A stretch of 34,733 nt of DNA from a virus, in the IMG/VR virus record IMGVR_UViG_3300037189_003543, positions 1 through 34,733 of that record. One strand, written 5' to 3'. A program made the translations under genes and the position numbers. Below are positions 6,577 through 14,526 of this stretch, one piece after another. Numbering within the stretch: position 1 is the stretch's first letter; each line of letters starts with the position of its first letter. The notes below the pieces were generated by a model. The model did no database searches. It saw only the letters and a list, made by a program, of their open reading frames with translations, and had not been told where the DNA came from.

Positions 6577-9510
6577 ATGGCAAGAAAAGTACTATTTGAA
6601 AACGGGTATACCTTTACCCCTTCTACCCGTACTATCACCCTCCCAAAGTACATTGCCAGAGAGCGCATGGTTCTCATCACCAACGTCTCAACCAACCAGG
6701 TCATCTACAACTTCTCTGACCCTAGCCTTATTGCGACCTCGTACACCGCAACCATCGACTCAAGCAACAATGAGTTGACCACAATTGTTTTGAACTACAA
6801 TACTGTAGCGATGAGCGTGGGCGACAAGCTCCAGTTCATCATTGACGAGTACAACGAGAAGTTCTACCCAGAAGAGTCAATGCTTGACCCAGTTCAGAAG
6901 CTTCGTGTCTCTGAACCACAGGCTTTGATGGACACCGACTTTGAATATGGAACCCAGCCTACTAAGTGGGAAGTTCTCTCTCTTGTCAACAACAAGCCTA
7001 CCCAGTACTACGATATTCAGGCCCCTGTTGCTCAGCCTGCAGGCGGAGCTAACCCAATTGTCTCTGTATCAGGTACGGGTTCTTCTCGCCTAGTCACAGT
7101 CGTAACCACAGCTGCGCACGGACTTGCAGCTGGTGCTAAGTTCTTCATTCAGGATACTTTGGACCCATACGCTAACGGTTGGTTCATGGTCAAGGCAGTT
7201 TCTACAACTACAGTATCCAATGATACCTTTACTTACTACGCCCGTTCAACCATCGTTACTAACGGCTCAATCCTAGACGCCACCAAGACCTTTATCTACT
7301 CAGCAGCTGACTACTCATCTTCACCAATTCCAGTCTCAGCTACAGCTGGTGCGGCCTTCACTAACACAGGAACCACTGTAACAGCCACTACGACTAACGC
7401 TCACGGACTTGTTTGTGGTGACCTAATCTATGTATCAGGAACTACAGCTTCTACCAATCCACCTAACGGTGCTTGGGAAGTAGCAACCACCCCTACAACA
7501 ACTACCTTTACCTTTACTGTAGTTGATACCCCAACAGGAACAATTACAGCTACAGCAACATCACTTACACCACGTGCTGGAACTCAGTCTATCCACCGCC
7601 CATTTGACGGTGGCGTAAAGTTCACAACTGGTGTCTCTGCTCCAGGTTCACGCGTTATTCGTCAGACACGTAAGTACTTCCGTTACCAGTCTGGTAAGGG
7701 TGTTCAGTTCTCTACGGGTTCTATGATGAAGCCAGTATTTACTGTGGACTCAGTAACTGCTTCTTCTAACGTTGTAACGGTAACCACTCACTACGAGCAC
7801 TTCCTTGGAATTGGAGCACAGGTTGTAGTATCTGGCGCTTCAGACACAGCGTACAACGGCACTTGGACAGTCACATCTGTTCCTACCCCGCTATCGTTCA
7901 CATACGTAGCAACTTCAGTTCCAGCCATTACTCCTGCACCAGGTTGGCCTATCAACATTGCGCCAAGCTCTTGGTACGGTGCTCAGGTTCGTTTGGGTAT
8001 GTTTGATGACCAAAACGGCTTCTTCTTTGAGTACGATGGTCAGAACTTCAACGCAGTACGCCGTAACTCCATTGACCAAATCTCAGGTAACATCTCAACC
8101 ACTAACGGTTCACAGACAGTTACAGGAACTGGTACAGCCTTCTCTAGCCAGCTAACTCCTGGCGATAAGATTGTTATTCGTGGTGTCACCTACTCTGTAG
8201 AATCCATTGTTAGCGATACCTCACTTTACATCTTCCCAGAATACCGTGGTCCATCTATTGCTTCTGGTGGAATCATTAGTAAGGTAGTTGAACTACGTGT
8301 ACCAAGCAGCCAGTTCAACATCGATAAGCTTGACGGCACAGGCCCTTCTGGCGTAACCATCAACCTTTCTAAGATGCAGATGTTCTACATCGACTACGCT
8401 TGGTACGGTGCTGGAGCTATCCGCTTTGGTGTTAAGGACGAACGTGGACAGGTTATCTATGTCCACCGTATGACCCACGCTAACGTAAACACTGCTGCCT
8501 ATATGCGTTCAGGTAACCTACCTGCTCGCTACGAAGCGTCTAACGACACCCCTCGTACAATTATCACAGCAACAGTTAACTCTGGTGATACTTCTATGGC
8601 TGTTAAAGATACTTCTGCGTTCCCATCATCAGGAACCCTTTTTCTTGCACAGTCAGGTGTATCTAACAAGGCTATTGAGTACATCTCGTACACAGGTAAG
8701 ACAGCTACAACCTTTACAGGACTAACTCGTGGTCTTACTAACGTAGTTATCAACCCAAATACTGGTGCAACTGGTGGAGGTTCTGCAGCAACCACCTTCA
8801 CATACGCTGCTACTGCTCCTATCTCAGTCCGCTTGTACTCACGTCAAGTAGCTACTGGAACCAGCCACTGGGGCTCATCTGTAATAATGGATGGTCGTTT
8901 TGATGATGATAAGTCTTACATCTTCCAGACTCAGCAGAACACTGGTATTAATATCCCACGAAGTACTACAAATCGTTACGCAGCTCTCAGCTTGCGTGTA
9001 GCACCTTCTGTAGATAATGGTGTAGTTGGTACTCTTGGTCAGCGTGAGTTGATTAACCGTATGCAACTTGCCCTATTCCAGATGGACGTACTTGCTAACG
9101 TAGCTTCCACTGCTGGTAACCCAGGACTCTTTATGATTGAAGTTATCTTGAACGGTAAGCTAAGCACAGCAACAGGAAATACTTGGACTAACGTTGGTGG
9201 CTCTAGCCTTTCACAGGTTATGTACCACGCAGCTAACACCACTATCACTGGTGGTGAGTCCATCTTCTCATACTTCCTCAACGTACCTGCTAACGATGCA
9301 AACGTAGCTTCTAACTCCTTGACTCAGGTTAAGACTCTTGGTAACTCTATCTTTGCTGGCGGTAGCACTACTGCTGGTTCTACAGATGGAAGCAATATCT
9401 TCCCTGATGGTCCAGACGTAGTAACCATCTGTATCCGTAACCTATCGGGTTCAGGCGTAACATCTAACTCAATCAACGCACGTCTATCCTGGCAAGAGGC
9501 TCAAGCTTAA
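6577..9510 (+). CDS. Large virion structural protein, T4-type cyanophage family-like
   Basis: This 977-residue protein starts at ATG 6577 after AAGGAAG. The N-terminus (MARKVLFENGYTFTPSTRTI; EPQALMDTDFEYGTQPTKWE near residue 110-130) and internal segments RQTRKYFRYQSGKGVQFS (about 361) and MFYIDYAWYGAGAIRFG (about 601-618) are hallmarks of a large structural protein of T4-type cyanophages. Three beta modules of one type lie at about 158-224, 261-330 and 387-452, each with a TV-TT--HG---G--- start and a V--V----FTY end. Another small module, GSQTVTGTGTAFSSQLTPGD, follows at about 507. The protein is secretion-independent and probably sits in the baseplate or fibre network; its exact location is unknown. 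Confidence 0.75.
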   Translation: MARKVLFENGYTFTPSTRTITLPKYIARERMVLITNVSTNQVIYNFSDPSLIATSYTATIDSSNNELTTIVLNYNTVAMSVGDKLQFIIDEYNEKFYPEESMLDPVQKLRVSEPQALMDTDFEYGTQPTKWEVLSLVNNKPTQYYDIQAPVAQPAGGANPIVSVSGTGSSRLVTVVTTAAHGLAAGAKFFIQDTLDPYANGWFMVKAVSTTTVSNDTFTYYARSTIVTNGSILDATKTFIYSAADYSSSPIPVSATAGAAFTNTGTTVTATTTNAHGLVCGDLIYVSGTTASTNPPNGAWEVATTPTTTTFTFTVVDTPTGTITATATSLTPRAGTQSIHRPFDGGVKFTTGVSAPGSRVIRQTRKYFRYQSGKGVQFSTGSMMKPVFTVDSVTASSNVVTVTTHYEHFLGIGAQVVVSGASDTAYNGTWTVTSVPTPLSFTYVATSVPAITPAPGWPINIAPSSWYGAQVRLGMFDDQNGFFFEYDGQNFNAVRRNSIDQISGNISTTNGSQTVTGTGTAFSSQLTPGDKIVIRGVTYSVESIVSDTSLYIFPEYRGPSIASGGIISKVVELRVPSSQFNIDKLDGTGPSGVTINLSKMQMFYIDYAWYGAGAIRFGVKDERGQVIYVHRMTHANVNTAAYMRSGNLPARYEASNDTPRTIITATVNSGDTSMAVKDTSAFPSSGTLFLAQSGVSNKAIEYISYTGKTATTFTGLTRGLTNVVINPNTGATGGGSAATTFTYAATAPISVRLYSRQVATGTSHWGSSVIMDGRFDDDKSYIFQTQQNTGINIPRSTTNRYAALSLRVAPSVDNGVVGTLGQRELINRMQLALFQMDVLANVASTAGNPGLFMIEVILNGKLSTATGNTWTNVGGSSLSQVMYHAANTTITGGESIFSYFLNVPANDANVASNSLTQVKTLGNSIFAGGSTTAGSTDGSNIFPDGPDVVTICIRNLSGSGVTSNSINARLSWQEAQA

Positions 9511-9522
9511 GGAGGATTTACC

Positions 9523-11118
9523 GTGGCGCTAAACACGCTCAATCACAATTACGGTCAACCCCTTGTAGTTAGCTCACTAAATGTAACGGGTAACGAGGTC
9601 ATTGACGGTAACACTACCGTCCTTGGCTCCGCTACCCTTGCATCAGCATCTATTGGAGCGGTAAGCGCTGTTCAGATTCAGTACCTCAGTACTACTACCA
9701 GCGATATCCAAACACAGTTAAACAACCGTTTAACCCAATCTCAGCTTACCACTGCCTTAACTGCTTATGCTCCTTTGGCTGGTGCTACCTTTACTGGCGC
9801 TATTTCCGCCACCTCATTAACCTTATCCACGACCCCATTGGCTGTGGGCTCAGGTGGTTCTGGATTAAGCGCAACCACTAAGGGCGGGCTCTTTGTAGGC
9901 ACCTCAACTTCAGCCTTTACAAACTTACCTGTAGGAACAGACACCTATCTATTAACCGCCGACAGCTCACAGACTTCAGGTGTTAAGTGGGCAGCCGCTC
10001 CAGTTAGCTTGCCGTCACAGACAGGTCAATCTGGAAACTACCTAACTACCAATGGAACTACTGCTTCTTGGGCAACTATTCAAGCGCTTCCAACTCAAAC
10101 AGGTAACAACGGAAACTTCTTAACAACCAACGGAACCTCCGCCTCTTGGGCGACTCTTACCGCCTCTAACCTATCTGGTGGAACTCTATCCTCAACCATC
10201 TTAGGTAACTCTACCGTCTATATTGGTAGCACAGCGGTAGCCCTTAACCGCTCTTCAGCCAACCTTGCGCTTACGGGTATTACAAGCGTGGCATTCCCAG
10301 GCTCTACGTCTGGAACTATCACAGTACAAGCCGCAGCAACCGCGGGTACTAATACAATTACTCTTCCCGCTGCTACTGGAACAGTTGACCTACAAGGTAA
10401 TACTTTCTATGTGGGCACCACCCAGATTGCTAATAACCGTGCCTCAGCTTCCCAAACCCTTACTGGCGTTAGTATTGACGGTAACGCTGCTACAGCTACC
10501 TCAGCTACTACAGCTGGCTCTGTAACCAACGGGCTTACCACCTCTAACTACAGCTCCTATGCTTTGCCACTTTCTGGTGGAACTCTTACTGGTCTACTTA
10601 TTGGTAAAACCAATACGGGTGGTACTCTTTTTAATAGCTTAGATACTGGAAGCTTCTCTGTGCGTGGAGATAACTCCAACGCATGTGCTATATCGTTCCA
10701 TCGACCAGGTAACTATGCAATCCAAATGGGTCTTGATACGGATAACGTATTTAAAATTGGCGGTTGGTCAGCTAGCCAAAACATCTTTAACCTAAGCGGT
10801 GGTGGTAACTTAACGCTTGGTGGAACTCTTACCATTAACTCGGATAGGCGCCTTAAGAGCAACATCACCAAGATTGAAAACGCCTTGGATAAGGTTAACG
10901 CTATCTCTGGCTACACCTTTGACCACAACGGTGAGCGTGAAGCTGGAGTTATTGCTCAGGAAGTTCTTGAGGTTCTTCCAGAGGTAGTTCGTACTAACCC
11001 AGAAGGCATGCACACAGTTGCTTACCAGAACATGATTGGGCTACTCATCGAGGCAGTTAAAGAGCAGTCTGCTAAGATTGCTTCTCTTGAGGAGCAAGTA
11101 AAAGAATTAAAGGATTAA
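9523..11118 (+). CDS. Tail fibre/spike with C-terminal S74 intramolecular chaperone
   Basis: This encodes 531 residues from GTG 9523, with a strong site AAGGAGG at 9510-9516. A repetitive Thr/Ser/Gly shaft includes two tandem LP-QTG--GN-LTTNGT--SWAT units near residues 165-210. A domain with AIQMGLDTDNVFKIGGWSAS precedes the chaperone. Residues 440-531 are a Peptidase S74 domain: SDRRLKSNI, then GVIAQEVLEVLPEVV, then a terminal amphipathic helix KIASLEEQVKELKD. In known members the domain trimerises the fibre and cuts itself off before the Ser of SDxRLK, here Ser440 (codon 10840-10842). The mature fibre would thus be about 439 residues. It is followed within three bases by three small tip-like genes. 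Confidence 0.85.
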   Translation: MALNTLNHNYGQPLVVSSLNVTGNEVIDGNTTVLGSATLASASIGAVSAVQIQYLSTTTSDIQTQLNNRLTQSQLTTALTAYAPLAGATFTGAISATSLTLSTTPLAVGSGGSGLSATTKGGLFVGTSTSAFTNLPVGTDTYLLTADSSQTSGVKWAAAPVSLPSQTGQSGNYLTTNGTTASWATIQALPTQTGNNGNFLTTNGTSASWATLTASNLSGGTLSSTILGNSTVYIGSTAVALNRSSANLALTGITSVAFPGSTSGTITVQAAATAGTNTITLPAATGTVDLQGNTFYVGTTQIANNRASASQTLTGVSIDGNAATATSATTAGSVTNGLTTSNYSSYALPLSGGTLTGLLIGKTNTGGTLFNSLDTGSFSVRGDNSNACAISFHRPGNYAIQMGLDTDNVFKIGGWSASQNIFNLSGGGNLTLGGTLTINSDRRLKSNITKIENALDKVNAISGYTFDHNGEREAGVIAQEVLEVLPEVVRTNPEGMHTVAYQNMIGLLIEAVKEQSAKIASLEEQVKELKD

Positions 11119-11121
11119 CAC

Positions 11122-11544
11122 ATGACTACTACTATCGACGGTACAAACGTATACTTCTTTGATGGCACCTCTTTTAATGGAAACTACCCAAGCGGAGTTA
11201 TTACGGTAGACACCAACACGTCAGAATTTACTGGAAGTTATGCAATAGGTGCTTTGCTGTTTGCTGTTAACTTTTTTTATGCTGGAAACTTTCCAGGAGG
11301 ACCTAGTGCGTCTCCATTAAGTCAATGGCAATTGAATACTACAAGCCCTTCATACACATATAATGGGCTTGTGGCAGCAAGCCAATACTATGGCGGAAGT
11401 ACCCAGTACCTAGACCCTAAAATGGTATTTACAAATGGCGGGTCTGGGGTAGGTTTATCTGGAACTTGGAAAGCTAGGGGAAACCCAGTTAATAAGGGAG
11501 CACAGTATCTTTTGAATATTACTATGATTGAGAGGGTTGCATAA
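11122..11544 (+). CDS. Small tip-like protein, tandem copy 1
   Basis: A 140-residue protein, first of three related neighbours. It begins TTTIDGTNVYFFDGTSFNGN, a pattern (I-G--I-F-DGT) seen at starts of phage fibre domains, and ends with LSGTWKARG...LLNITMIERVA. A GTW-(A/C)-G plus final RVA/RIA ending is typical of phage fibre tips. The middle is aromatic and Gly/Ser-rich (YYGGSTQYLDP). No signal peptide or membrane span is seen. Its stop TAA shares bases with the next ATG (TAATG), so translation is probably coupled. Function as a receptor-binding or fibre-tip subunit is inferred from the ending and the position after the S74 fibre. Confidence 0.65.
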   Translation: MTTTIDGTNVYFFDGTSFNGNYPSGVITVDTNTSEFTGSYAIGALLFAVNFFYAGNFPGGPSASPLSQWQLNTTSPSYTYNGLVAASQYYGGSTQYLDPKMVFTNGGSGVGLSGTWKARGNPVNKGAQYLLNITMIERVA

Positions 11545-11984
11545 TGACTACCACCTTATCTGGAACAACACTTACTTTTTCAAGCGGAACAACTTGGACA
11601 ACCAAACCATCATACTCAAACGTAGGTGGTACCTACTGGAGTAGCTATGGTCTAGGTTCTTACGTTATGGTGAACCAACTAAACCCAAAAGTTACCCTGT
11701 CGTATCTAAACAACACACCCCTTGTTAATGGCGTTGGTGCTTACATTATCCCTTGGCCTTCCAATTACTACCCATATGCTGCAAACTATGGGCCTTACAC
11801 AGGAGCGTCTAACTACAACACGGTTAGCGGTTTTATTACATCCACTTCTAGCGCAGTAAACTTTCCAACAACTAACACCAATTACTATGCTTTAGCTGGT
11901 ACGTGGAGAGCAGCTGGCTGGGCTGGTGATGGAGCGGATACAGACTTCCAGTACTTCTACCTATTATTTAGGAGAGTGGCATGA
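11544..11984 (+). CDS. Small tip-like protein, tandem copy 2
   Basis: A 146-residue relative of its two neighbours. The N-terminus TTTLSGTTLTFSSGTTWTT aligns with copy 1, and the C-terminus LAGTWRAAGWAG...YLLFRRVA aligns with both. The central part is rich in Tyr, Asn and Pro (IIPWPSNYYPYAANYGPYTG) and differs almost completely from copies 1 and 3. Such a pattern, with conserved ends and a variable aromatic middle, is what receptor-binding surfaces often show. It overlaps copy 1 at TAATG and copy 3 at ATGA. Confidence 0.65.
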   Translation: MTTTLSGTTLTFSSGTTWTTKPSYSNVGGTYWSSYGLGSYVMVNQLNPKVTLSYLNNTPLVNGVGAYIIPWPSNYYPYAANYGPYTGASNYNTVSGFITSTSSAVNFPTTNTNYYALAGTWRAAGWAGDGADTDFQYFYLLFRRVA

Positions 11985-12331
11985 CCCTAACAGTCGACTC
12001 AGTAAACATATACTTTCCTGATGGAAGCTACCAAAACAATGGGCAGTTTCGCTCCCTTGACGGAAATACCTACGCATTGGCTACATCCTATAACATAGGA
12101 ACCTACATGTTAATGGACATGCAATATCACTTTAACCCGACAAACCCAATACCATTGGATAGCTGGTCAAATACAGGAACTGGATTAAACCCAGCTGCCC
12201 CGTACTATACTGGTAGTAACTATCCTCAAGTATGGAGGCCTGCTTCCAGCAACCCTGGTAACATTCTTAGTGGTACGTGGGTATCAAGAGGCTCAAGTCT
12301 TTTTCAAGCTTTAATCGTAAGAACAGCATAG
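11981..12331 (+). CDS. Small tip-like protein, tandem copy 3
   Basis: The shortest copy, 116 residues, starts at ATG 11981 inside the end of copy 2 (ATGA overlap). It begins LTVDSVNIYFPDGSYQNNGQ and ends LSGTWVSRGSSLFQALIVRTA, matching the ends of its neighbours. The middle has MLMDMQYHFNPTNPIPLDSW, resembling the FPGG..PLSQWQ region of copy 1, so copies 1 and 3 may be closer to each other than to copy 2. It is followed nine bases later by the assembly chaperone gene. Confidence 0.65.
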   Translation: MTLTVDSVNIYFPDGSYQNNGQFRSLDGNTYALATSYNIGTYMLMDMQYHFNPTNPIPLDSWSNTGTGLNPAAPYYTGSNYPQVWRPASSNPGNILSGTWVSRGSSLFQALIVRTA

Positions 12332-12340
12332 GAGAATAAA

Positions 12341-12796
12341 ATGGAAACAATCGGCGGCATCTCTATCGGCAATGTTAGAGAACCTAAGCGTCTAATCCCT
12401 GGTTCAGACCAGGCTTTTCAATGTGTGGTAGACCTTCAGCTACCTGGTGGTCAACTAGAAACTCACCCTTATGTGGCGAACAAAGACGACCATGTGCCAA
12501 CAGGGCAGTATGTTTACCAGCAAATCATTAGTGGGGAGGCTGGCGAAATCGTAGATTACGTGATGCCTGTACCTAGTGAAGAGGATTTAGCAGCTGGGGT
12601 ACGTCAGCACAGAAAGATAGTATTAGCGCAGTTAGACGCCGTAGTCACTAACCCCCTTCGTTGGGCAGAGGTAACGGAAGAGCAGAAGGCTGAGGTCGCA
12701 GCATTTCGCAAGGCTCTGCTAGATGTGCCTCAACAAGAGGGCTTTCCTACTGATATAGTATGGCCTGAAGCACCTGCCTACTTAGGTATACAATAA
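12341..12796 (+). CDS. Probable tail fibre assembly chaperone
   Basis: This 151-residue protein starts at ATG 12341 after TAGGAGAATAAA. The N-terminal half has a short beta-type region with HPYVANKDDHVPTGQYVYQQ. The C-terminal half carries the tail-assembly-chaperone pattern: LDAVVTNPLRWAEVTEEQKAE, then FRKALLDVPQQEGFP and VWPEAPAYLG (residues about 98-151). Proteins with this ending are small helpers encoded next to fibre genes and aid folding or attachment of fibres. Position directly after the three tip-like genes supports a client relationship with them or with the S74 fibre. Confidence 0.7.
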   Translation: METIGGISIGNVREPKRLIPGSDQAFQCVVDLQLPGGQLETHPYVANKDDHVPTGQYVYQQIISGEAGEIVDYVMPVPSEEDLAAGVRQHRKIVLAQLDAVVTNPLRWAEVTEEQKAEVAAFRKALLDVPQQEGFPTDIVWPEAPAYLGIQ

Positions 12797-12815
12797 TCAG
12801 TCTAAGGAGAACTAA

Positions 12816-13112
12816 ATGTCAGACGATACAATCCCACACGTCCATGAAGATGGCGTAGAGCACACCCACGATGAAGCGCCTAAGCCTCTCTCAGGCTTTG
12901 CGGTACTTATCTCCCCAGACGGCGGAGTATTTATCGAGCGTAACCCATCTATTCTCAGCGTTGAAGTACAGCGTGAAGCATCTCTAGTAGAGGTCCGACG
13001 CGCTTGCTCAGACATCGTTATGGACCTTCAGGCCCAGACAGCAGCTGAGTACACAGTACTTCGCCTTAACGCGCTAAACACGCCAAGAGAAGAAGTAGCC
13101 CCACAAGCTTAG
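12816..13112 (+). CDS. Small protein of unknown function with His-rich start
   Basis: This encodes 98 residues with a good site CTAAGGAG upstream of ATG 12816. Residues 7-19 are His/Asp/Glu-rich (IPHVHEDGVEHTHDE), giving two HxH pairs that could bind a metal ion. The rest has a beta segment, FAVLISPDGGVFIERNP, and an amphipathic helix region around VEVRRACSDIVMDLQAQTAA. The family was not recognised. It lies between the fibre chaperone and connector-type genes, so a minor virion or assembly role is plausible but unproven. Confidence 0.55.
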   Translation: MSDDTIPHVHEDGVEHTHDEAPKPLSGFAVLISPDGGVFIERNPSILSVEVQREASLVEVRRACSDIVMDLQAQTAAEYTVLRLNALNTPREEVAPQA

Positions 13113-13127
13113 TAAGGAAGGTCTGGC

Positions 13128-13649
13128 ATGAAGTCCTATGGTCCTGGTGGCAGGTTTGATGCCGACTTTGAAACAAATGAAATCCTAAGTGGCATGAACG
13201 CCGACTTGAGAAATCCAGTCGGTACTCATGCCCTTTGGTATATCTTTGATAAAAACGACACGGTAGTAGACCCTATCTATGACGTAGCCTTTGCCCCTAG
13301 CCGCCATGCAGGTGGGCGCGAGTGGGCTGGCCCATACACGATTCAGGTTGTCAGGGCTGTCATCAAGCAAGGCGACTCTGGAATCTCCCAGGCTGGTTTC
13401 TACAACTCAGATACCCTGCATCTCACCCTTAACTCAGACGACATCGAAGCCATCTCCCCAGGTACCATGGCTAACCCAGACTTCCAGGATAGAAGCCGTA
13501 TTATCTGGAAGGGCGAAGTTTGGCGCCCATACAACGCTCAGCAACTAGGAATCATAGGCGAGCGCTATACTTTATTATCAGTTGACTGCAAGCAGGTTAT
13601 GCCTGACGAGATGGTTAACGACCCACAGTTTGAACAATACGCCAACTAA
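13128..13649 (+). CDS. Putative head-tail connector/stopper protein
   Basis: This encodes 173 residues, ATG 13128 preceded by AAGGAAGG. It is soluble, mixed beta, with IWKGEVWRPYNAQQLGIIGE and TLLSVDCKQVMPDEMV near the end. A beta-barrel that ends in a W-P-----G-----Y-LL pattern recalls head-closure (stopper) proteins, which often carry a 'W-V------G-----' strand. Position upstream of the terminator/sheath/tube block agrees. No signature residue settles it, and a generic structural protein is the alternative. Confidence 0.45.
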   Translation: MKSYGPGGRFDADFETNEILSGMNADLRNPVGTHALWYIFDKNDTVVDPIYDVAFAPSRHAGGREWAGPYTIQVVRAVIKQGDSGISQAGFYNSDTLHLTLNSDDIEAISPGTMANPDFQDRSRIIWKGEVWRPYNAQQLGIIGERYTLLSVDCKQVMPDEMVNDPQFEQYAN

Positions 13650-13658
13650 GGAGACCTC

Positions 13659-13955
13659 ATGGCAATTGTACACGATAGCTTTGCATTAGCGGCTGCCACA
13701 CCTACCATTATTGCAACAATCCCAGCGGGAAACCCTACAACCGTTGTGACGGTCACTAACGTAAACGCTGGCTCAGTGTTCATTGGTGACTCCTCTGTGG
13801 CTACGGGTAATACTGTTGACCGCGGCCTTAGAATTGCGACTAACGCAACTCAGCAGGTGTCGTTAAACGCTGGGGATGTGCTTTATGCCATTTCTCTTGC
13901 TGGAACCTCATCTTCCTATGACGTAACCGTTCTTTACTCTAAGGTAGTCGCGTAG
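13659..13955 (+). CDS. Small beta-rich virion-type protein
   Basis: This encodes 98 residues starting after TAAGGAGACCTC. The sequence is nearly all beta: TVVTVTNVNAGSVFIGDSSV, then VSLNAGDVLYAISLAG, then YDVTVLYSK. Short proteins with V-VTN----VFIG-S-V and GD-LYAI are frequent in phage structural regions and form one small sandwich domain, perhaps a decoration or cap. It ends TAG, whose G begins the GTG of the next microgene. Confidence 0.5.
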   Translation: MAIVHDSFALAAATPTIIATIPAGNPTTVVTVTNVNAGSVFIGDSSVATGNTVDRGLRIATNATQQVSLNAGDVLYAISLAGTSSSYDVTVLYSKVVA

Positions 13956-14098
13956 TGCCTTTCAAGTCACAGTCTCAGCGTAAGTTTATGTACTCGCAGC
14001 ACCCAGAGATGGCTAAGGAGTGGGAAGACAAAACCCCTAAAGGGAAGAAGCTTCCTAACAAAGTAAAGAAAACCACCAAGAAGAAGGCAGGTAAGTAA
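13955..14098 (+). CDS. Lys-rich microprotein (47 aa), MPFKSQSQRKFMY family
   Basis: A 47-residue frame from GTG 13955, overlapping the TAG of the previous gene by one base. The protein begins MPFKSQSQRKFMYSQHPEMA, then KEWEDKTP-GKKLP, and ends in a Lys-rich tail. MPFKS-AQ--FM---HP--AK-W is a recurrent microprotein in many tailed phages, usually near head or tail genes, with no settled function. The strong basic charge suggests binding to nucleic acid or an acidic protein. Confidence 0.65.
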   Translation: MPFKSQSQRKFMYSQHPEMAKEWEDKTPKGKKLPNKVKKTTKKKAGK

Positions 14099-14099
14099 T

Positions 14100-14246
14100 A
14101 TGTGCGCTACGTGCGGATGTATGGGCAAGAAGTCTAAGAAGAAGATGTCCCCAAAGCAACAGAAACTTGCTGGTGCAGCTTCTCCTAAAGGTAAGATAAC
14201 TGGAGCCGACTTCAAGGCCCTTAAGAAGAAAGCAGGTAAGAAGTAA
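14100..14246 (+). CDS. Cys/Lys microprotein (48 aa), first of a pair
   Basis: A 48-residue frame from ATG 14100, one base after the previous stop. It begins MCATCGCMGKKSKKKMSPKQ, with Cys2, Cys5 and Cys7, and ends GADFKALKKKAGKK. Its stop TAA shares its last A with the ATG of the next gene (TAATG). The N-terminal Cys cluster plus basic tail is shared with the downstream gene, suggesting duplication. Metal binding is possible but three Cys alone would need a partner or dimer. Confidence 0.6.
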   Translation: MCATCGCMGKKSKKKMSPKQQKLAGAASPKGKITGADFKALKKKAGKK

Positions 14247-14464
14247 TGTGTAAGTCATGTGGATGTGGCTGCTCAAAGCCAAACTGTAACGGCGCTTGCA
14301 AGAAGGCCGATAAAAAGCAGGATAAAAAGCTTGAAAAGGGCATGACCCCAGCTCAGAAGAAGAAGTTTGAAGCTGCGGACAAGAAGATGGATAAGAAGAA
14401 GCCATCTCGTGCCGAAGATAAGAAGATGGACAAGGCCTTAGCCAAGAAGGTCAAAAAGAAGTAA
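14246..14464 (+). CDS. Cys-cluster Lys-rich small protein (72 aa), second of a pair
   Basis: This encodes 72 residues. Six Cys lie in the first 18 residues (2, 5, 7, 9, 14, 18; MCKSCGCGCSKPNCNGAC), a metallothionein-like spacing. The rest is extremely rich in Lys with alternating Asp/Glu (KKADKKQDKKLEKG, KKMDKKKPSRAEDKKMDKA). It is likely an unstructured or single-helix basic tail. It overlaps the preceding Cys/Lys gene and is closed by a terminator 8 bases downstream. The function is unknown; metal storage, DNA condensation or a packaged basic protein are conceivable. Confidence 0.65.
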   Translation: MCKSCGCGCSKPNCNGACKKADKKQDKKLEKGMTPAQKKKFEAADKKMDKKKPSRAEDKKMDKALAKKVKKK

Positions 14465-14472
14465 CCATTAAG

Positions 14473-14492
14473 CCCCCGCAAGGGGGTTTTTT
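14473..14492 (+). terminator. Strong intrinsic terminator
   Basis: Stem CCCCC (14473-14477) pairs with GGGGG (14482-14486) around a GCAA tetraloop, with further A-T/G-T pairs possible at the base. A run of six T follows at 14487-14492. This is the clearest intrinsic terminator in the window and closes the small-gene cassette. The 77 bases from here to the next start hold an inverted repeat and a TATGAT hexamer but no convincing -35 box. Confidence 0.9.
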
Positions 14493-14507
14493 GCTTTATG
14501 ATTTAAT

Positions 14508-14526
14508 TAGTTCCATGCGGGAACTA
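14508..14526. promoter_or_regulatory. Perfect 7-bp inverted repeat in a leader region
   Basis: TAGTTCC (14508-14514) and GGAACTA (14520-14526) flank ATGCG. The repeat lies between the strong terminator and the start at 14570, in one of the few intergenic gaps of the window. TATGAT at 14497-14502 could be a -10 element; the bases about 17 upstream fall in the terminator stem and look nothing like a -35. An operator, a small RNA hairpin, or chance are all possible. Confidence 0.35.

Noticed and set aside
13967-14405. Two minus-strand open frames (13967-14215 and 14055-14405)
   Set aside because: They are the reverse complement of Lys-rich AAG codons, give Leu/Ser-rich nonsense, and lie opposite three well-ordered small genes with proper starts.
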